Shown piece after piece: positions 45,351 through 57,475 of a stretch of DNA of 64,000 nucleotides. Position 1 is the first letter of the stretch; every line of letters begins with the position of its first letter. A model generated the notes under the pieces. It saw nothing but the letters and a program-made list of their open reading frames with translations. It made no database searches and was not told the origin of the DNA. A program made the translations under genes and the position numbers. The DNA comes from Sophora flavescens (taxonomy: Eukaryota; Streptophyta; Magnoliopsida; Fabales; Fabaceae): contig CM061064.1 in the NCBI GenBank assembly GCA_030762895.1, positions 238,915,086 to 238,979,085 of the forward strand, read 5' to 3'.

Positions 45351-45753
45351 CTTTGAATTTTTTTGTTACTGACAATGATGGTCCCCTCCTTTCACATTTT
45401 TGTCTGATGACAAAAAAGGGTGAGAAAGGAAAGAAAATAGATTTTTTATATATACAAAGTCAGTTTTGAAAATCTCATATTCGTCTGCATATGCATATTC
45501 TATTTATAACTACTCTGATACTTCTTTTGCTTATTTGCTCTGATATCTGTTAAACTATGCTTATTTATTCTTTCATATATACTTTAAGTTTGATAAGAAG
45601 TTGCATTGATCTAATAGCTTATATGCAGTTTGTCTCATATGCTTTTACTGATGATATATCTGAATGCTTTGTTTTAGGGGGAGCTTTGCAAGCTCTCTTA
45701 GACTTTGCTTTTCAAATTTAATTACTTTTTGTCATCATAAAAAAGGGGGAGAT
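45351..45753 (+). other. Copia A 3' untranslated region and polypurine tract
   Basis: No gene. The polypurine tract aaaaaagggggagat (45739-45753) touches the LTR. A weaker copy, gacaaaaaagggtgagaaagg, lies about 320 bp upstream at 45409. Between them is AT-rich sequence. Confidence 0.75.
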
Positions 45754-46781
45754 TGTTGGAACCAAAATGGTTTTGATTTAATAATCTCTACATTTTGATG
45801 TTAACAAAAGGATTAAATTTGCTTGGCAAAGTGTTAGTCGAGATCTAACATGTGCTTTCAGTTATGCATGAATATTTATAATATAAGTAATGGAAACTTG
45901 GGATAAGTTCTTGTTGGACTCCTTGAGAAAAATATGCGTCCACCCTTATAGACGGCTGCTCTAATATTGGTAAAGTTATTTATTTATTTAAATGAGTAGA
46001 CTGGTTTCCTTAAGTAGACGAGGCACTAAATGTTTACTAGTCGAAAATCAAGATAACTTACTTAGATACATCAAGTCCAAAGACTTTATAGTAGACGTGT
46101 CTAGCTTGCCACGTCAACAGACGGGAATAATTGGTACAATCGAATGAACTGAAAGATTAAATAATCAAGTAGATGAGATCTAAGTGCCACGTCACAAGAC
46201 GGAGATTACGATAACTCACCGAGGTATAGCAAGTCCAAAGACTTGATAGACGAGAGGATATGCCACATCAGCAGACGAGCAAAATAAAATAGTGAATAGA
46301 CTTAGTCTTACATAAGTAGACGGAGTTCTTAAGTAGACGAGCTCCATCTCTTGACTGAATAAATGCAATCCAAATCTCTTGAATTTATTTCAAATGATTG
46401 ATATTTATTTCTATAGAATATTTGTTCATCACATTTGTTTATCTGCTTTAATATTTTGCCTTGTTGTAAAATAAACATAGTACCATCAAAGAAATGCAAA
46501 AAGCATAATCGTATAGTGAAAACCTGCAAAACGATCTGTACGATGTCAACTTTATGACTGGAAAAAGCTGGATTGTACACAAAGGAGGAACAACAAGTTT
46601 TCAAGCTGCAATGCTCAGAGCAGTGAGCCTCCATTTCGTGATACCTCGATAACCAAGAGTATTTTTCAGCATTGCCACAATCTAGCTATCAGTCATAACG
46701 GATATCATGCATTCAATGCTATCTTTGAACGAGACTATTCAGAATAACTGTTGAAGAAATACAGGTAAATAAGAAGGTCGC

Positions 46782-46789
46782 TATAAATA
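46782..46789 (+). promoter_or_regulatory. TATA box of copia A 3' LTR
   Basis: TATAAATA in gctataaatagaagacc. Copia B has the same element at 53958. Confidence 0.65.
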
Positions 46790-47109
46790 GAAGACCTCAA
46801 GTTCTGAAGAACAACTTTTTGCCGATCCATAATCACTCATTCCAATTTCCTTTTAAAGAGCAAGAGTATGTATTCTTTAGTTTGAATATTGTTGCAATAT
46901 TCAACTGATCTTAAACTTTCATATCCTCACACATAGTGAGTTTCGATCATAAGTTAAATCTCTTTGTTAGAGTTAGAGCCTGGAGAGGCTTGGTAAGAAA
47001 GGAATACTTGTAATCCTGGAAAGGTGTTGAATACTTGGTTGTAATCTATTTCGAAAATAGTGGAGAAAAACCATCAAGTAGAAGGGACTGGACGTACAGT
47101 ACAAAAAAT

Positions 47110-47445
47110 CAACTGTTTAGCGACCGGAATATTCGGTCGCTAAACTTTCTAATTCGGTCGCTATTTAATTTAGCGACCGAATTAGCGACAGATTCATGGT
47201 GGTGGCTGATAACCTGGTCACTAAGATTTTAGAGACCAAAATATTAATTCAGTCGCTAAATGGAGACCGTAATTTCGGTTGCTAAATAATAAAAAAGCGG
47301 TCGCTACACGGTTGGTCGCATTGTATGGGTAACCATTTTTAGTGACCGATAATCGGTTGCTAGTTCGGTCGCTAGACCACAATTTTTTAATGTTAACTAA
47401 AGTTGAGCGACCGAATTATTGGTTGCTAATTTAGTCGCTAAACTG
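47110..47445. repeat. CACTA left subterminal repeats
   Basis: About ten copies of TAGCGACCGA / TCGGTCGCTA in both orientations, several forming hairpins such as agcgaccggaatattcggtcgct. Confidence 0.88.
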
Positions 47446-48837
47446 GATTTTTTTAATTTTTTTTAAATTTAATTTTTAAAATAATAAAAAAATTGTTTTT
47501 CTTTAAAGTTTAGCAAAATTACTAATAAAACACACCAAATTACTAATTAAACATACAATAATAACAAATAATGAATATATATAAAAATAATAATCCAAAG
47601 TGTCGTACAAGAATCGTTTAAAATCCAAAAAATGAAGAAAAAAATTAGTCATGATGAGGGGGAGGTGGAGGAACCCAATCATCCTCAGCATCCGTGCCGC
47701 CGACGTCTGCTATCTGATCATCCTCTGCAGTAGCAGCATCAGTAGCTGGCAGCGGAACTGGAGGAGCGGCAGCAAGCGGCACAACCGTTAGAGAATCACC
47801 CTGAGTAACTAGAGTCTGGATCCTCATCTACTCCAACACCAGCCACAATGTCTGGCCCTGCTCGATGCTCGTCTGCATCAGCTGCTGGTGTTCTTGAGTC
47901 AAGTGTGCAATCTGGTTCGCCATCTGCTGCTCTCTCTCGCTCTTCTCTCGAAGCTCCGCGTTCAGCTGCATGATGGTGTCCTGCATTTGGTTGAACTGCT
48001 CTTGAGGGACAGTATCGGCGTAGGAAGGAGCAGGCGTGCCGGATGACGAAGCGATAAACTCGCCTCCCAGGTGTCCGAGGCCTAACACGTGCCCCTTCTT
48101 GTCCTTGCCCCCGACGACCTCCAAATAAATGGCATTATCGTCGATGGAGATAGGAAAGTTGGGCCCATCACCAGTCAAGGCCTCATCTTGTGACTGTGAG
48201 GCACGTGATATGGCATCGTCCTTCTTCTCGTTGAAGCCCACCTGCAAAGTATAGATGAAGAGATTTAGTTAAAATTATAATCAATATTAACAAATCAATT
48301 ATAATAAATTTAAGTAAACACTAAATTGTTTTTTTACTTACAGCATAGTTACGGGCCTTGTTGTTGACCCATGTCCCCGACTTCAACTTCTTCGTCCTCT
48401 CCACCAACTCCATAGTAGTGGGGGCCCACTGTTTCTGTGCTTTCTGTACATAAAAATATAATATTAAATTCATAAGAATATTTAAAAATAAAAACTCATT
48501 AAATAGTATACTAAGTCAAAAGTTTTAAGTATTACCAGCTCGTCGTAGTGGGCGGCGACTGATTTAGACCCACCGGTCCAAGCACATGCGCCACCATCAG
48601 AAGCTCGATTATGCCGAGTTGTGGCTTGGATCTCCTGGAACATCTCAGTAGCCAGTACTGGTCCAGCTGCCTCCTGATCTCAGGATCCACCCACTTCCCC
48701 TTATTCTTACCCTTCCTCAGCTTGTTCGTAAGATTCTTCATGACCAGTGAGCCTTTATTCTCAAATATATCCCTGACGAGACCCTCTAAAGCTACGTCCC
48801 ACCTATACTCTTTCTGCAACTTACAGTTTTTAGGAAA

Positions 48838-48888
<51 letters not shown>
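48838..48888. repeat. (GT)n microsatellite
   Basis: About 25 GT units in the third-exon side of intron 2 of the TNPA-like gene. Confidence 0.97.
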
Positions 48889-48895
<7 letters not shown>

Positions 48896-49128
48896 ATATT
48901 AATTTAATTTAAATAAATTAATAAATTGTTACCTTAAACTCTTTAAACAACTGATCCCTATGGCCCCCCGGGATGGCCTTCCATGTAGGCCATGGACCAT
49001 CAAACTTGCGTCGCATGATCTTCGATATCGAATCAGAAGGGCCCTTCGCGGGCAGAAAGCTGTAGCAAATTAGAACATTAGTGAATGTTATAAATAAATA
49101 AAAAAAACAAGTAAATAGAAATTAACGA

Positions 49129-49130
<2 letters not shown>

Positions 49131-49170
<40 letters not shown>
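49131..49170. repeat. (AT)n microsatellite
   Basis: About 20 AT units in intron 1 of the TNPA-like gene. Confidence 0.97.
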
Positions 49171-49176
<6 letters not shown>

Positions 49177-49734
49177 ATTAAATTAGCTTACTCGTTATCC
49201 CCCCTGGGGATAAGAAGAATCCTCCTGTCGGATGGACTACATCTCTCGTGTCCCGATGATGATGATGGTCCTGTCATAGGTGTGGATGATGACGGTGCAA
49301 CCTGTGTCCCGACCACATGAGGCTGGGTAGGGGGTGCAACTCCATCACCCTGAGGTGTCCTGTCCACAGAGGTTCTGGTAGGGTGGTCTCGATCTGAAGG
49401 CTGTGGGTCGGGCGACGGAGGGACTCTCGCAGCACGACCTCCACAACGACCCCTACCTCTAGAGGAATCTGTCATGTGTGTAAAAAATGAAAAGATGATT
49501 ACACAACAGTGTAAATAATACAAAAATAAATTACCTAAGTAGAATGACATTTACACAATGAATTATGACATAAATAAATTACCTAAGTAGAATCTCCGTC
49601 ACTAAATTCACCCTCACTCTCATCAGTCTCACTTGATCGGAATGTGCCTTCGCTAGATGCGTCCAACTCGGATTGATCCATTAAATCTCTTTCAACTTCT
49701 TCCCCATTTCCGGAAATGTCCGCCAGAGAATGAA

Positions 49735-50290
49735 GCAAACACATGCAATTGAGCTCCGCTCTCCACTAACAGGTAACAAGTAACACATATAGTAGCAAAC
49801 ATCCTGTTGAGCTCCGCTCTCCACTAACAAGTAACACATAATTGTCAAACACATGCATAACTTCTAAATTAGCAACACACAACAAGCATCCCGCCTTTTT
49901 GACAGGATCACATCCTATTGAGCTCTGCTCTCCACTAACAAACAACACATAATTGCAAATACATGCATAAATATTAAATTATCAGCACACAATCAGCATA
50001 TTGCCTTTCAGATAGGATACCTTCCTATTGAGCTCTGCTCTCCACTAACAAGTAACACATAATTGTCAAACACATGCATAACTTCTAAATTAGCAACACA
50101 CAACAAGCATCCCGCCTTTTTGATAGGATCACATCCTATTGAGCTCCGCTCTCCACTAACAAACAACACATAATTGCAAATACATGCATAAATATTAAAT
50201 TATCAGCACACAATCAGCATCTTTCCTTTCAGACAGGATACCTTCCTATTGAGCTCAGCTCTCCACTAACAAACAACAAGATATATAATT
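49735..50290. repeat. Tandem repeats of about 111 bp in the CACTA element
   Basis: The block attgagctctgctctccac, then aacacataattg, acatgcataa, aacacacaatcagcat recurs. Starts of gagctc lie near 49751, 49809, 49920, 50030, 50142 and 50253. The later spacings are 110-112 bp and the first is about half. It lies upstream of the TNPA-like gene. Confidence 0.88.
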
Positions 50291-52258
50291 CACATAACAC
50301 ATTACAAGCACCACACAATCAGAACCTTTTAGACAAAGCAGAACCTTAAAAGAGAGTATTGAGAGAACTTACCTATGCGACAAAATGCAAAAACAAGTAA
50401 GGATAAGGGGAGGAACCGCACAAAAGAAGACCAGGAACTGATAAATATAATAAGACAATATGAAAGCAAATTAATATCCTTAGAGCCAACTTAATTGTAT
50501 TCAAGTTAGTAGTATAAAAGTTCAACAAATTGCCATTACAACCAATTGATTACCTGTGGAGATGGAGAGGGGACGAAGGGACTCGGTTTCAACTCACGAG
50601 AAATAGAGCAATGACCTATAATGCATAAATAAAATTAATCCTGTCATATACTAACATTTAAGAAACTAACATTTAAGGCTCTCATATATTGTCACTTTGC
50701 AACTAATTCGATGTACTCATGAATCTTGAACCACTCAACTCACTCTCTTAATTATCGGTTTTGTTTGCGATGTTTTTCAAAATCATGAATCAACTCTCTC
50801 AAAACTTAAACTATATAGGTGAAGGCACATGAGTAACTTCATGTAGCATTCATAATGTACAAGTCCATTTTTCAGATATTTGGCGTTGTTACATTAATTG
50901 TTAGATGCTGAATTAAAACCTTAACCAATAAAATACATGTACAAAATGGAAAACATAATAAAGATCAAACACAAGGGATGGTTCAAAAACATGAGCTTTA
51001 CATTGCCTATAAGAATCTAGAAAGTTGGCAAATATATTTTTCAGGTAACCGCACACAAGGGATCAAGTTTGGTTTTCTATTGGTTCTATCCAAGATTCCA
51101 TGTGATTACTACCCCCTCCAGCTCTCATATAAAAATATTAGTTTCAGCATGCTTTGTGCTAAAGAGAAGTGTGTGACAAAGAAACAACACAAACACAAGC
51201 ATAAAAAGTTTTAACAAGTTCTCTAATTTGTTAGTATCAAGGCCAGTATAATAATACTTGAAAATTCAGCATTTTTAAACAAACTAGCATAACAAGTTTT
51301 CACAAGTTCTCTTATTTTTTAGTATCAGGACCAGTATAATAATACTTGAAAATTGAGCATTTTTTAGTCAATAGTGAATACAGTTATATTGCATAAAATC
51401 AAAAGAATGAAAATAAAAAAATGCACACTAGCTACATTCACAGTAGCATCATCATCTCTTTAGTTTCAGTCAAGTACATTTTCAAGCAGCTATATTCACA
51501 GTACCAAGCTTCGGTCAAAATGAAATAAAAAGTACATTCAAAGAGGGTTTACAATAACAGTAAAATACCCCCAATTTAAGAGCATTTACCAATCACTAGT
51601 CCCCTGAATAGGTAAATCAATCAATATAGTCTAGAAAAGCTATGAAGTGTCATACAATCAATAAATCAATCAATAATCATGTTTCATACTATCAATGGAC
51701 CAAGTCTTTTGATTAATGGTCTGCTTGTTTAAGATTGGCAAAGAATGTGATTGTTGATTACTTGAGACATAATCATTAATCATTCTCTAAACCCTAGCCT
51801 GAGACAAAACTGATCAGAGGAGACTGTGGGGGTGGTGGCCGCATGAACAGAGCCCCTTGAGATGGTGGTGGTGGTCGGAGGAGGAGGTGGCAGCACCTGA
51901 GAGAGACATAGAGAGAGAAACTTAGACAGAGAGAGAGAGAACCAAGCAAGAGAGAGAGCGTGAGACAGAGAGAGATAGATGAGAGAAGAAGAGAGCTTAC
52001 CTATGGAAGAGGAGGATGGTGGTGGTCGGAGGAGGAGGATGAGAGAGAAGTTGAGAAATGGAGAGAGAGAGAGAGACAGAGTGAGACAGAGAGAGACAGA
52101 GAAGATGAGAGCTTATCGGAGGAGGGGGGATGACGATGGTGGCTGGAGGCATCCTGTGGTGGCCGGAGCTCGCGAGACGAAGAGAGAAACGGTGAGAGAG
52201 AAGGAGATTCGGGCGAAAGTAAGGAAGAAAGGGGGTTTTGTTGGATTTAGGGATTTTA
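50291..52258. other. CACTA upstream region without a recognisable gene
   Basis: AT-rich to about 51780, with a duplicated aacaagtt..caagttctc..ttagtatca block near 51208 and 51292. From 51800 to 52230 it is GA-rich (gagagaga). Open frames at 50978-51214 and 51979-52314 have no domains, and the second is a by-product of GA repeats. No TNPD motif is found. Confidence 0.6.
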
Positions 52259-52693
52259 TTTTTAGCGACCGAATTATTCGGTCGCTAAATCGGTCTCTAA
52301 ATGGGTTAATTTGAAAATTGAATTCATAAATTTAGCGACCGATTTAAAATCGGTCGCTAACACGCTCTATTTTAATTTTTTTACGTGCCGTTTAGCGACC
52401 AAATTAATATCGGTCGCAAATATAAATAAAATTTAACTGTTGCATTTAACTCGGTCGCCATTTGGGTCACTAAAAAGTCAGCAAGTTTTGACTTTTACTT
52501 TCCTTTATTTAGCGACCGAAATAGCGACCGATAACTCTGCTACGCTCTATTTCGATCGTTATTTCGGTCGCAGTATCAACTATAACCAGTGTTTCATGTA
52601 GATCCTACAATCGGTCGCCATTTCGATCGCAAACAGCAACCAACAAATTCGGTCACTATTTTCGGTCGCTAAATAACCTTTTTTTTTGTAGTG
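52259..52693. repeat. CACTA right subterminal repeats and terminus
   Basis: More than ten copies of the TTTAGCGACCGA / TCGGTCGCTAAA word in both orientations, ending at ttttttgtagtg, the inverse of CACTACAAAAAA. Confidence 0.9.
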
Positions 52694-52966
52694 GTCACTC
52701 TTGTTTAGAAGAGAATGAACCAGGATAAAACATCTTTTGTGAATATTCTATCCCTAAAATCTTACGGCTTTATTTGTTTTTACTGACTAAGGGGTTTTGA
52801 TATTGCTTTTATTAAAGATTTTTAAAAAGGATCTATTTCTTTGTGCTTGCTTCTGATTTAATCTTCTCGTGTGAGAAAATAGTTTTAAAGGTTGTTTTCG
52901 AAAATTATTAACAAACACAATTCACCCCCCCCCCCCCCTCTCTCGTGTTTGCCTGTGTCAACTTCA

Positions 52967-53097
52967 ACTTGCACTTATCTTAATATTCTTTATAGCGTCG
53001 ATCATGTACTTCAAGACGATGTAGTGTTGGTTCGATGATCTTAGTATTATTTATAGCTAGGATTATGTATTTTAGTATGATTTATTGTGGGTTCGAT
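52967..53097. repeat. Two diverged 60-bp units between two copia elements
   Basis: After acttgcacttat, the segments beginning cttaatattctttatag (about 52979) and cttagtattatttatag (about 53040) align over about 60 bp, ending ggttcgatgat and gggttcgat. This is the only sequence between copia A and copia B and may be pre-existing satellite or older element DNA. Confidence 0.65.
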
Positions 53098-54506
53098 TGT
53101 TGGAACCAAAGTGGTTTTGGCTAAAATGTCTCTTAAGTTTTGATGGTAACAAAAAGGTTAAATTTGTATGGCAAAGTTGTGTTAAAGATCTAACTATTTT
53201 TTCTACCTTGCAGGAGTATTTAAGTGTCGCTAGACGAGGAAACTATCTTGAGCATCTTAGTTTTTTCAAAGAAACAGTATCTGGTCTAGGACATTACTCG
53301 CTAGACGAGCCTTCAAAAAATGGTACAATTCTGAGTCTATAAGGTTATCGCTAGACGAGGTACTAAAAATTTACTGAGTTGAATAACAATAGACTAGTGT
53401 CTAAATCTATGTGTAAAACAAGTAGTAAACGAGCCAATTAAAAACTCTGAGGAAAATAGCAAGTCCAAAGACTTGGACCTAGACGAGTAGTTATCTAGAC
53501 ACAGATCAGTAGGCAACCCTATTTCTATACATAGGTGAAATTACGCGTCCACATGTCACTGAAACTGAACCCGTCTAGTCAAAGCGAATTTATTTCAAAT
53601 GACTGTTTATTTAATATGAAGGAATTTTTATCTATTTCTTGTGTTGCTTGAAATCTTTTAACCTTTGTTTCTTGAGATTAGAAACATAGTACCATCGAGA
53701 ACACAAACCTTTGTACTCTGGCACTTATATTGCTGTAAAGTTGAACCAAGTACGAAGAAGGAAAGTCATAAAGCAACCTTCGGTACAACAGAGAAATGCC
53801 AACACTACATTTGAGAATTCTTCAGATAACGAAGAGCACTTCTCGCTGAAAGCATATCAATCTATCAGTCTCAACGGATCCTAACATTTAATGCTATGTC
53901 TAAATGGATACAAGTTGAAGACCGTTGAAGAAGATCAAGGTAGAGAAACACTTCATCTATAAATACTGGAGGATCCCCAATGAAGACAGAGATCCAAGCT
54001 ATGATATTCAAAGTGCCAAAACTCTGCTCAAAGTTCTTTTGAAAAAATTCATTTGTAAATCACAACTGATCTTAAACTTTCATACTCTCACACATAATGA
54101 GCTTGTAAGATCATTCCTTAAATCTCTTTATTAGAGTTAGAGCCTGAAGAGGCTTAGTAGAGAAAGAATACTTGTAAGCCTTAAGAAGTGTTGAATACTT
54201 GTAAAGATATTGGATTATAGTAGAGAAAAACCTTCAGGTAGAAGGGACTGGATGTAGCTTTTGGTTGGAAGAGAGTGAACCAGGATAACTCAACTGTGTG
54301 AATCTTCTATCCTTATCTTTTACAGTCTTTGTTTATACTAACTGTGGGGATTTGGATATGAGTTTGTTAACTCTTTAGAAAGGTTATTTTGTTTATGTAT
54401 ACTTATCTTGTTTTTCTTGCAAAAAGGTTTTAAGAAAAAGCTTTTTACAAAAACTATTAAGAAACACCATTCAACCCCCCTTCTTGTGTTTCCTGTGTCA
54501 ACTTCA
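53098..54506 (+). repeat. Copia B 5' LTR
   Basis: 1409 bp, TGTTGGAACC to tcaacttca. It has agacgag words in U3, a TATA box at 53958-53965, the gagcctgaagaggc block near 54133 and a short C-rich run near the 3' end. Confidence 0.9.
53958..53965 (+). promoter_or_regulatory. TATA box of copia B 5' LTR
   Basis: TATAAATA in tctataaatactgg, the same setting as in copia A. Confidence 0.7.
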
Positions 54507-54508
54507 GT

Positions 54509-54520
54509 TGGTATCAGAGC
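54509..54520 (+). other. Copia B primer-binding site
   Basis: TGGTATCAGAGC, complementary to the 3' end of initiator tRNA-Met, two bases after the LTR. Confidence 0.93.
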
Positions 54521-54577
54521 TCAGCCTCGAAAGGGTTGAGCATCTAACAAGTGGTGAGGGACTACGATCCAGCAAGA

Positions 54578-56320
54578 ATGGATACAGAAGGACAAGCAAT
54601 CAATAGACCTCCACTCTTTGATGGTAATGATTATGACTACTGGAAAAAGAGAATGATGGCTTTTCTTGATGCACAAAATGTGGATATCTGGGAGCTGATT
54701 GAAACTGGCTATACTGAGCCAAGAGCTGATGATGGAGCTACTGTTCCTAGAGCTCAGTGGACTCCAGAGCAAAATACAACATCAACTCAATCTGAAGGCC
54801 AAACACTACCTGATGTGTGCTATCACCAGATTTGAGCATGATAAAGTCCATAGTTGCAACATAGCTAAGGAAATATGGGATACTCTAGCCCTTGCTCATG
54901 AAGGGTCATCCTAAGTCAAGGAGTCAAAGATAAACATGTTGGTTCACCAGTATGAGTTATTCAAAATGGCTGAATATGAAACCATAGATCAATTTTTTGG
55001 AAGATTTCAAACTATCACCAATAGGCTTAGATATCTTGGAAATACCTATGAGAATAGAGATCATGTCAGAAAAATCTTGAGGAGCCTACACAAATAGTGG
55101 AGACCTAAGGTCACTGCTATTCAGGAGGCAAAGAACCTCAATACTCTCACTCTAGAAGAGCTTCTTGGATCTCTCAAAGTCCATGAGCTTGAGCTCAATG
55201 AAGAAGAGAGTACCAGAAAAGGGAAGTCCATTGCCCTAAAAGCCAAAAGGCCAGTTCATCAAAAGTTCTAAAAGCTGAGGAATCCTCAGATGAAGCAGGT
55301 CCCTCTGATAGTGATGAAAGATCTGATGAAGATGAACTGTCTTTCATCTCCAGAAAGATTCAACCTATGTGGAGAAAGAAAGGTGGTTTCAGAAGGAAGC
55401 GATTTAACAAAAAGTTCTCTAAAAAAAATCAGACTCCAAGGAAAAAGGTCCACCTCTGTGCTTCGAGTGCAAAAAGTCTGGTCATTTCAAAGCTGACTGT
55501 CCAGAACTAAAGGACAAAAGGAAGTTCTTCAAAAAGAAGAAAGGTCTAATGGCTACTTGGGAGGACATGGATCTATCATCATCTAAAGAAGAATATGAAG
55601 ATGAGGAAGAGGCAAATATCTATCTCATGGCTGGCACTTCTTCAGAAAGTGAATACACTGATGCTGAGGTAATGGAATCTGACTCATTCACTTTACAAGA
55701 AGCCTTTGATGAGTTATCAGACACCTCGTCCATTCTGTCTCATGAATATAAAAATCTCAAAAAGAAATTTTCTAAGTTGACTAAGGAGCATGATAAAGCC
55801 TGCATGGAAAGGCAAGCTCTTGTAAATGAAAACAAGAAGCTTGAGTTAGAGAATGTCAGTCTAACTGAGAAACTCAAAGATGAGTCAGATGTCTCTTGCG
55901 AAGTTTCAAAACTGAAGCAAGATGTGACATATCTGACAGACATCGTGTCTAAGTTTGTAGGTAGCTCAGAAAAGTTAGGCTTGATACTGAGGTACTCTAG
56001 GTCACCTCATGATAAGTCTGGCTTATGCTATGACAAAGAGAAGCATGAAGCATCTCACAAAGTATCAAAACCTCATGCACATCACAGAGTTTCTAAAACT
56101 CAAGCACAACATAATAAAACAAAATCAAGATCTTCCAATGTTTACTGTAAAGTTTGTGAAAAAAGTGGTCATCTAACATCTAGATGCATACATCACAAGC
56201 ATGTCAAGTATGTTCGTCCAGTGACTACTAACAAGAAAGGACCCAAGTCAATCTGGGTACCTAAAGATAAGATTATACTTGTTGTAGATTTGCTTAACAA
56301 CAGGAAAGAAACACGCATCT
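54578..56320 (+). pseudogene. Copia B gag, frameshifted
   Basis: It starts MDTEGQAINRPPLF at 54578. The frame is lost near 54778, with stops at 54912 and near 55096, and another break near 55250. The zinc knuckle CFECKKSGHFKADC is readable near 55461-55502. The frame 55549-56334 holds the acidic and coiled-coil-like part and a second knuckle, CKVCEKSGHLTSRC. It parallels copia A gag. Confidence 0.9.
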
Positions 56321-57475
56321 TGGTACTTGGATAGTTGTTGCTCACGTCACATGACTGGAGAAAGGTGTATGTTCCAAGACCTTTGATACAAAGATGGTGG
56401 CTGGGTTATCTTTGGAGGTAATCAAAAAGGAAAGATCATTGGAGTAGGTAAAATTGGTAAACATCCTTTTCACTCCATTGATATTGTTCTTTTAGTTGAT
56501 GATTTAAAACACAATCTACTGAGCATAAGTCAATTATATGATAGTGGGTTTGCTATTTCTTTTGATAAGAACAAGTGTAATGTCAAGAAAACTGATGGAT
56601 CACTAATATTCAATTCCAAGAGGCAAAAAAATATGTATAAGATTGACTTAAAGGACTTTACAAATCAAAGTGTCTCATGTCTAGCGTCCATTGAAGATGA
56701 GAGATGGATTTGGTGCAAAAGGCTAGGTCATGTAAGATTGAAATTAATTTCAAAGCTAAATAAGCATAACCTCGTGAGAGGATTACCAAACCTTAAGTTG
56801 AAATCTGATGCTTTCTGTGATGCATGTCAATAGGGAAAATAAGTCAAAGGTTCCTATGAATCTAATAATGTTGTTAGTACCAACAGACCACTAGAGTTGC
56901 TACACCTTGATCTCTTTGGTCCAACAAGGACTGCCTCTGTCAGTGGTAAGAAATATGGTCTAGTCATAGTATACGACTACACTAGATCGACATGGGTTAT
57001 GGTCCTAGCTCACAAGGATGAGTCATTCAGGGTCTTCTTTGTATTCTGCAAACGTGTATAGAATGAAAATGGCATGTGTATCACTTTAGTCAGAAGTGAC
57101 CATGGAGGAGAGTTTGAAAATGAGCAATTTGAAAGGTTCTGTGAGGAAAGTGGTATTCTTCACAACTTCTCAATACCTTGAACACCACAGCGAAATGGTG
57201 TGGTAGTGAGAAAGAACAGATCTCTTCAAGAGATGGCTAGAACAATGTTCAATGACAACTCAGTCCCTAGGCACTTCTGGGCTGAAGCTGTTAATACTGC
57301 CTACTACATTCAGAACAGAATATACATAAGACCAATTCTGAATAAGATTCCTTATGAATTGTGGAAATGACGAAAACCCAACATATCTTACTTTCATCCT
57401 TTTGGTTGTAAATGCTTTATAATAAATACAAAAGATCAACTTGGTAAGTTTGATGCTAAAGTAGATAATGGAATT
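56321..57475 (+). pseudogene. Copia B protease and integrase, many stops
   Basis: The protease start WYLDSCCSRHMTG is readable at about 56318-56360 (the conserved Gly after DS is Cys here). Integrase has the HHCC region (56700-56830) ending in a stop right after CDACQ. HLDLFGP and SDHGGEFEN follow in frame, with stops near 57058, 57180 and 57367 and a changed VVSRKNR or VVVRKNR reading at the usual catalytic Glu. It is inactive. Confidence 0.88.

Larger units (their letters stand above)
47645..49475 (-). pseudogene. TNPA-like CACTA protein gene (Transposase_24 type), five exons, broken
   Basis: Probable exons on the minus strand: 49475-49192, 49059-48933, 48819-48536, 48443-48342 and 48241-47645. 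All junctions have GT..AG and keep phase. The start gives MTDSSRGRGRCGGRA with a proline/serine-rich N-terminus. Exon 2 has GPWPTWKAIPGGH. Exon 3 has KWVDPEIRRQLDQYW, then a one-base frame break near 48655. Exon 4 has ELVERTKKLKSGTW, and exon 5 has VGFNEKKDD, IYLEVVGG and a coiled-coil-like glutamine-rich segment. An in-frame stop lies at 47828-47830 and the reading continues in frame to 47645. The domain match is from memory of the family, not a search. Confidence 0.8.
47097..52693 (-). mobile_element. CACTA (En/Spm-type) DNA transposon, non-autonomous
   Basis: The right end reads CACTACAAAAAAA on the minus strand. The left end reads CAGTACAAAAAATC, one substitution from CACTA. Flanking triplets are gta (left) and gtc (right), an imperfect 3-bp duplication. 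Subterminal regions at both ends are packed with TTTAGCGACCGA and its inverse TCGGTCGCTAAA, as in CACTA elements where the TNPA-type protein binds. One degenerate TNPA-like gene is present and no TNPD-like transposase is seen. It splits the copia A 3' LTR. Confidence 0.9.
26565..52966 (+). mobile_element. SIRE/Maximus-like copia element (copia A), interrupted
   Basis: The order is LTR stub, primer site, gag, protease, integrase, RT, RNase H, 3' ORF, polypurine tract and 3' LTR. A copia order with a large 3' ORF behind pol and a tRNA-Met site is the SIRE/Maximus pattern. Insertions are TAT-2 in the 5' LTR, an Athila-like element between integrase and RT, a solo LTR in the 3' ORF and a CACTA element in the 3' LTR. 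All coding parts except RT-RNase H carry frame breaks. The target duplication cannot be tested because the 5' LTR start is missing. Confidence 0.85.
45754..52966 (+). repeat. Copia A 3' LTR, split by a CACTA element
   Basis: It starts TGTTGGAACC and ends tgtgtcaacttca, like the copia B 5' LTR. The left part is 45754-47096 and the right part 52694-52966. A TATA box (TATAAATA) is at 46782-46789. A run of about 14 C lies near 52926-52938. It is similar to the copia B LTR over much of its length but clearly diverged, so they are not a pair. Confidence 0.88.

Noticed and set aside
51979..52314. Glu/Arg-rich frame as a possible small nuclear protein
   Set aside because: It is generated by GA-rich simple sequence and ends in CACTA subterminal repeats.
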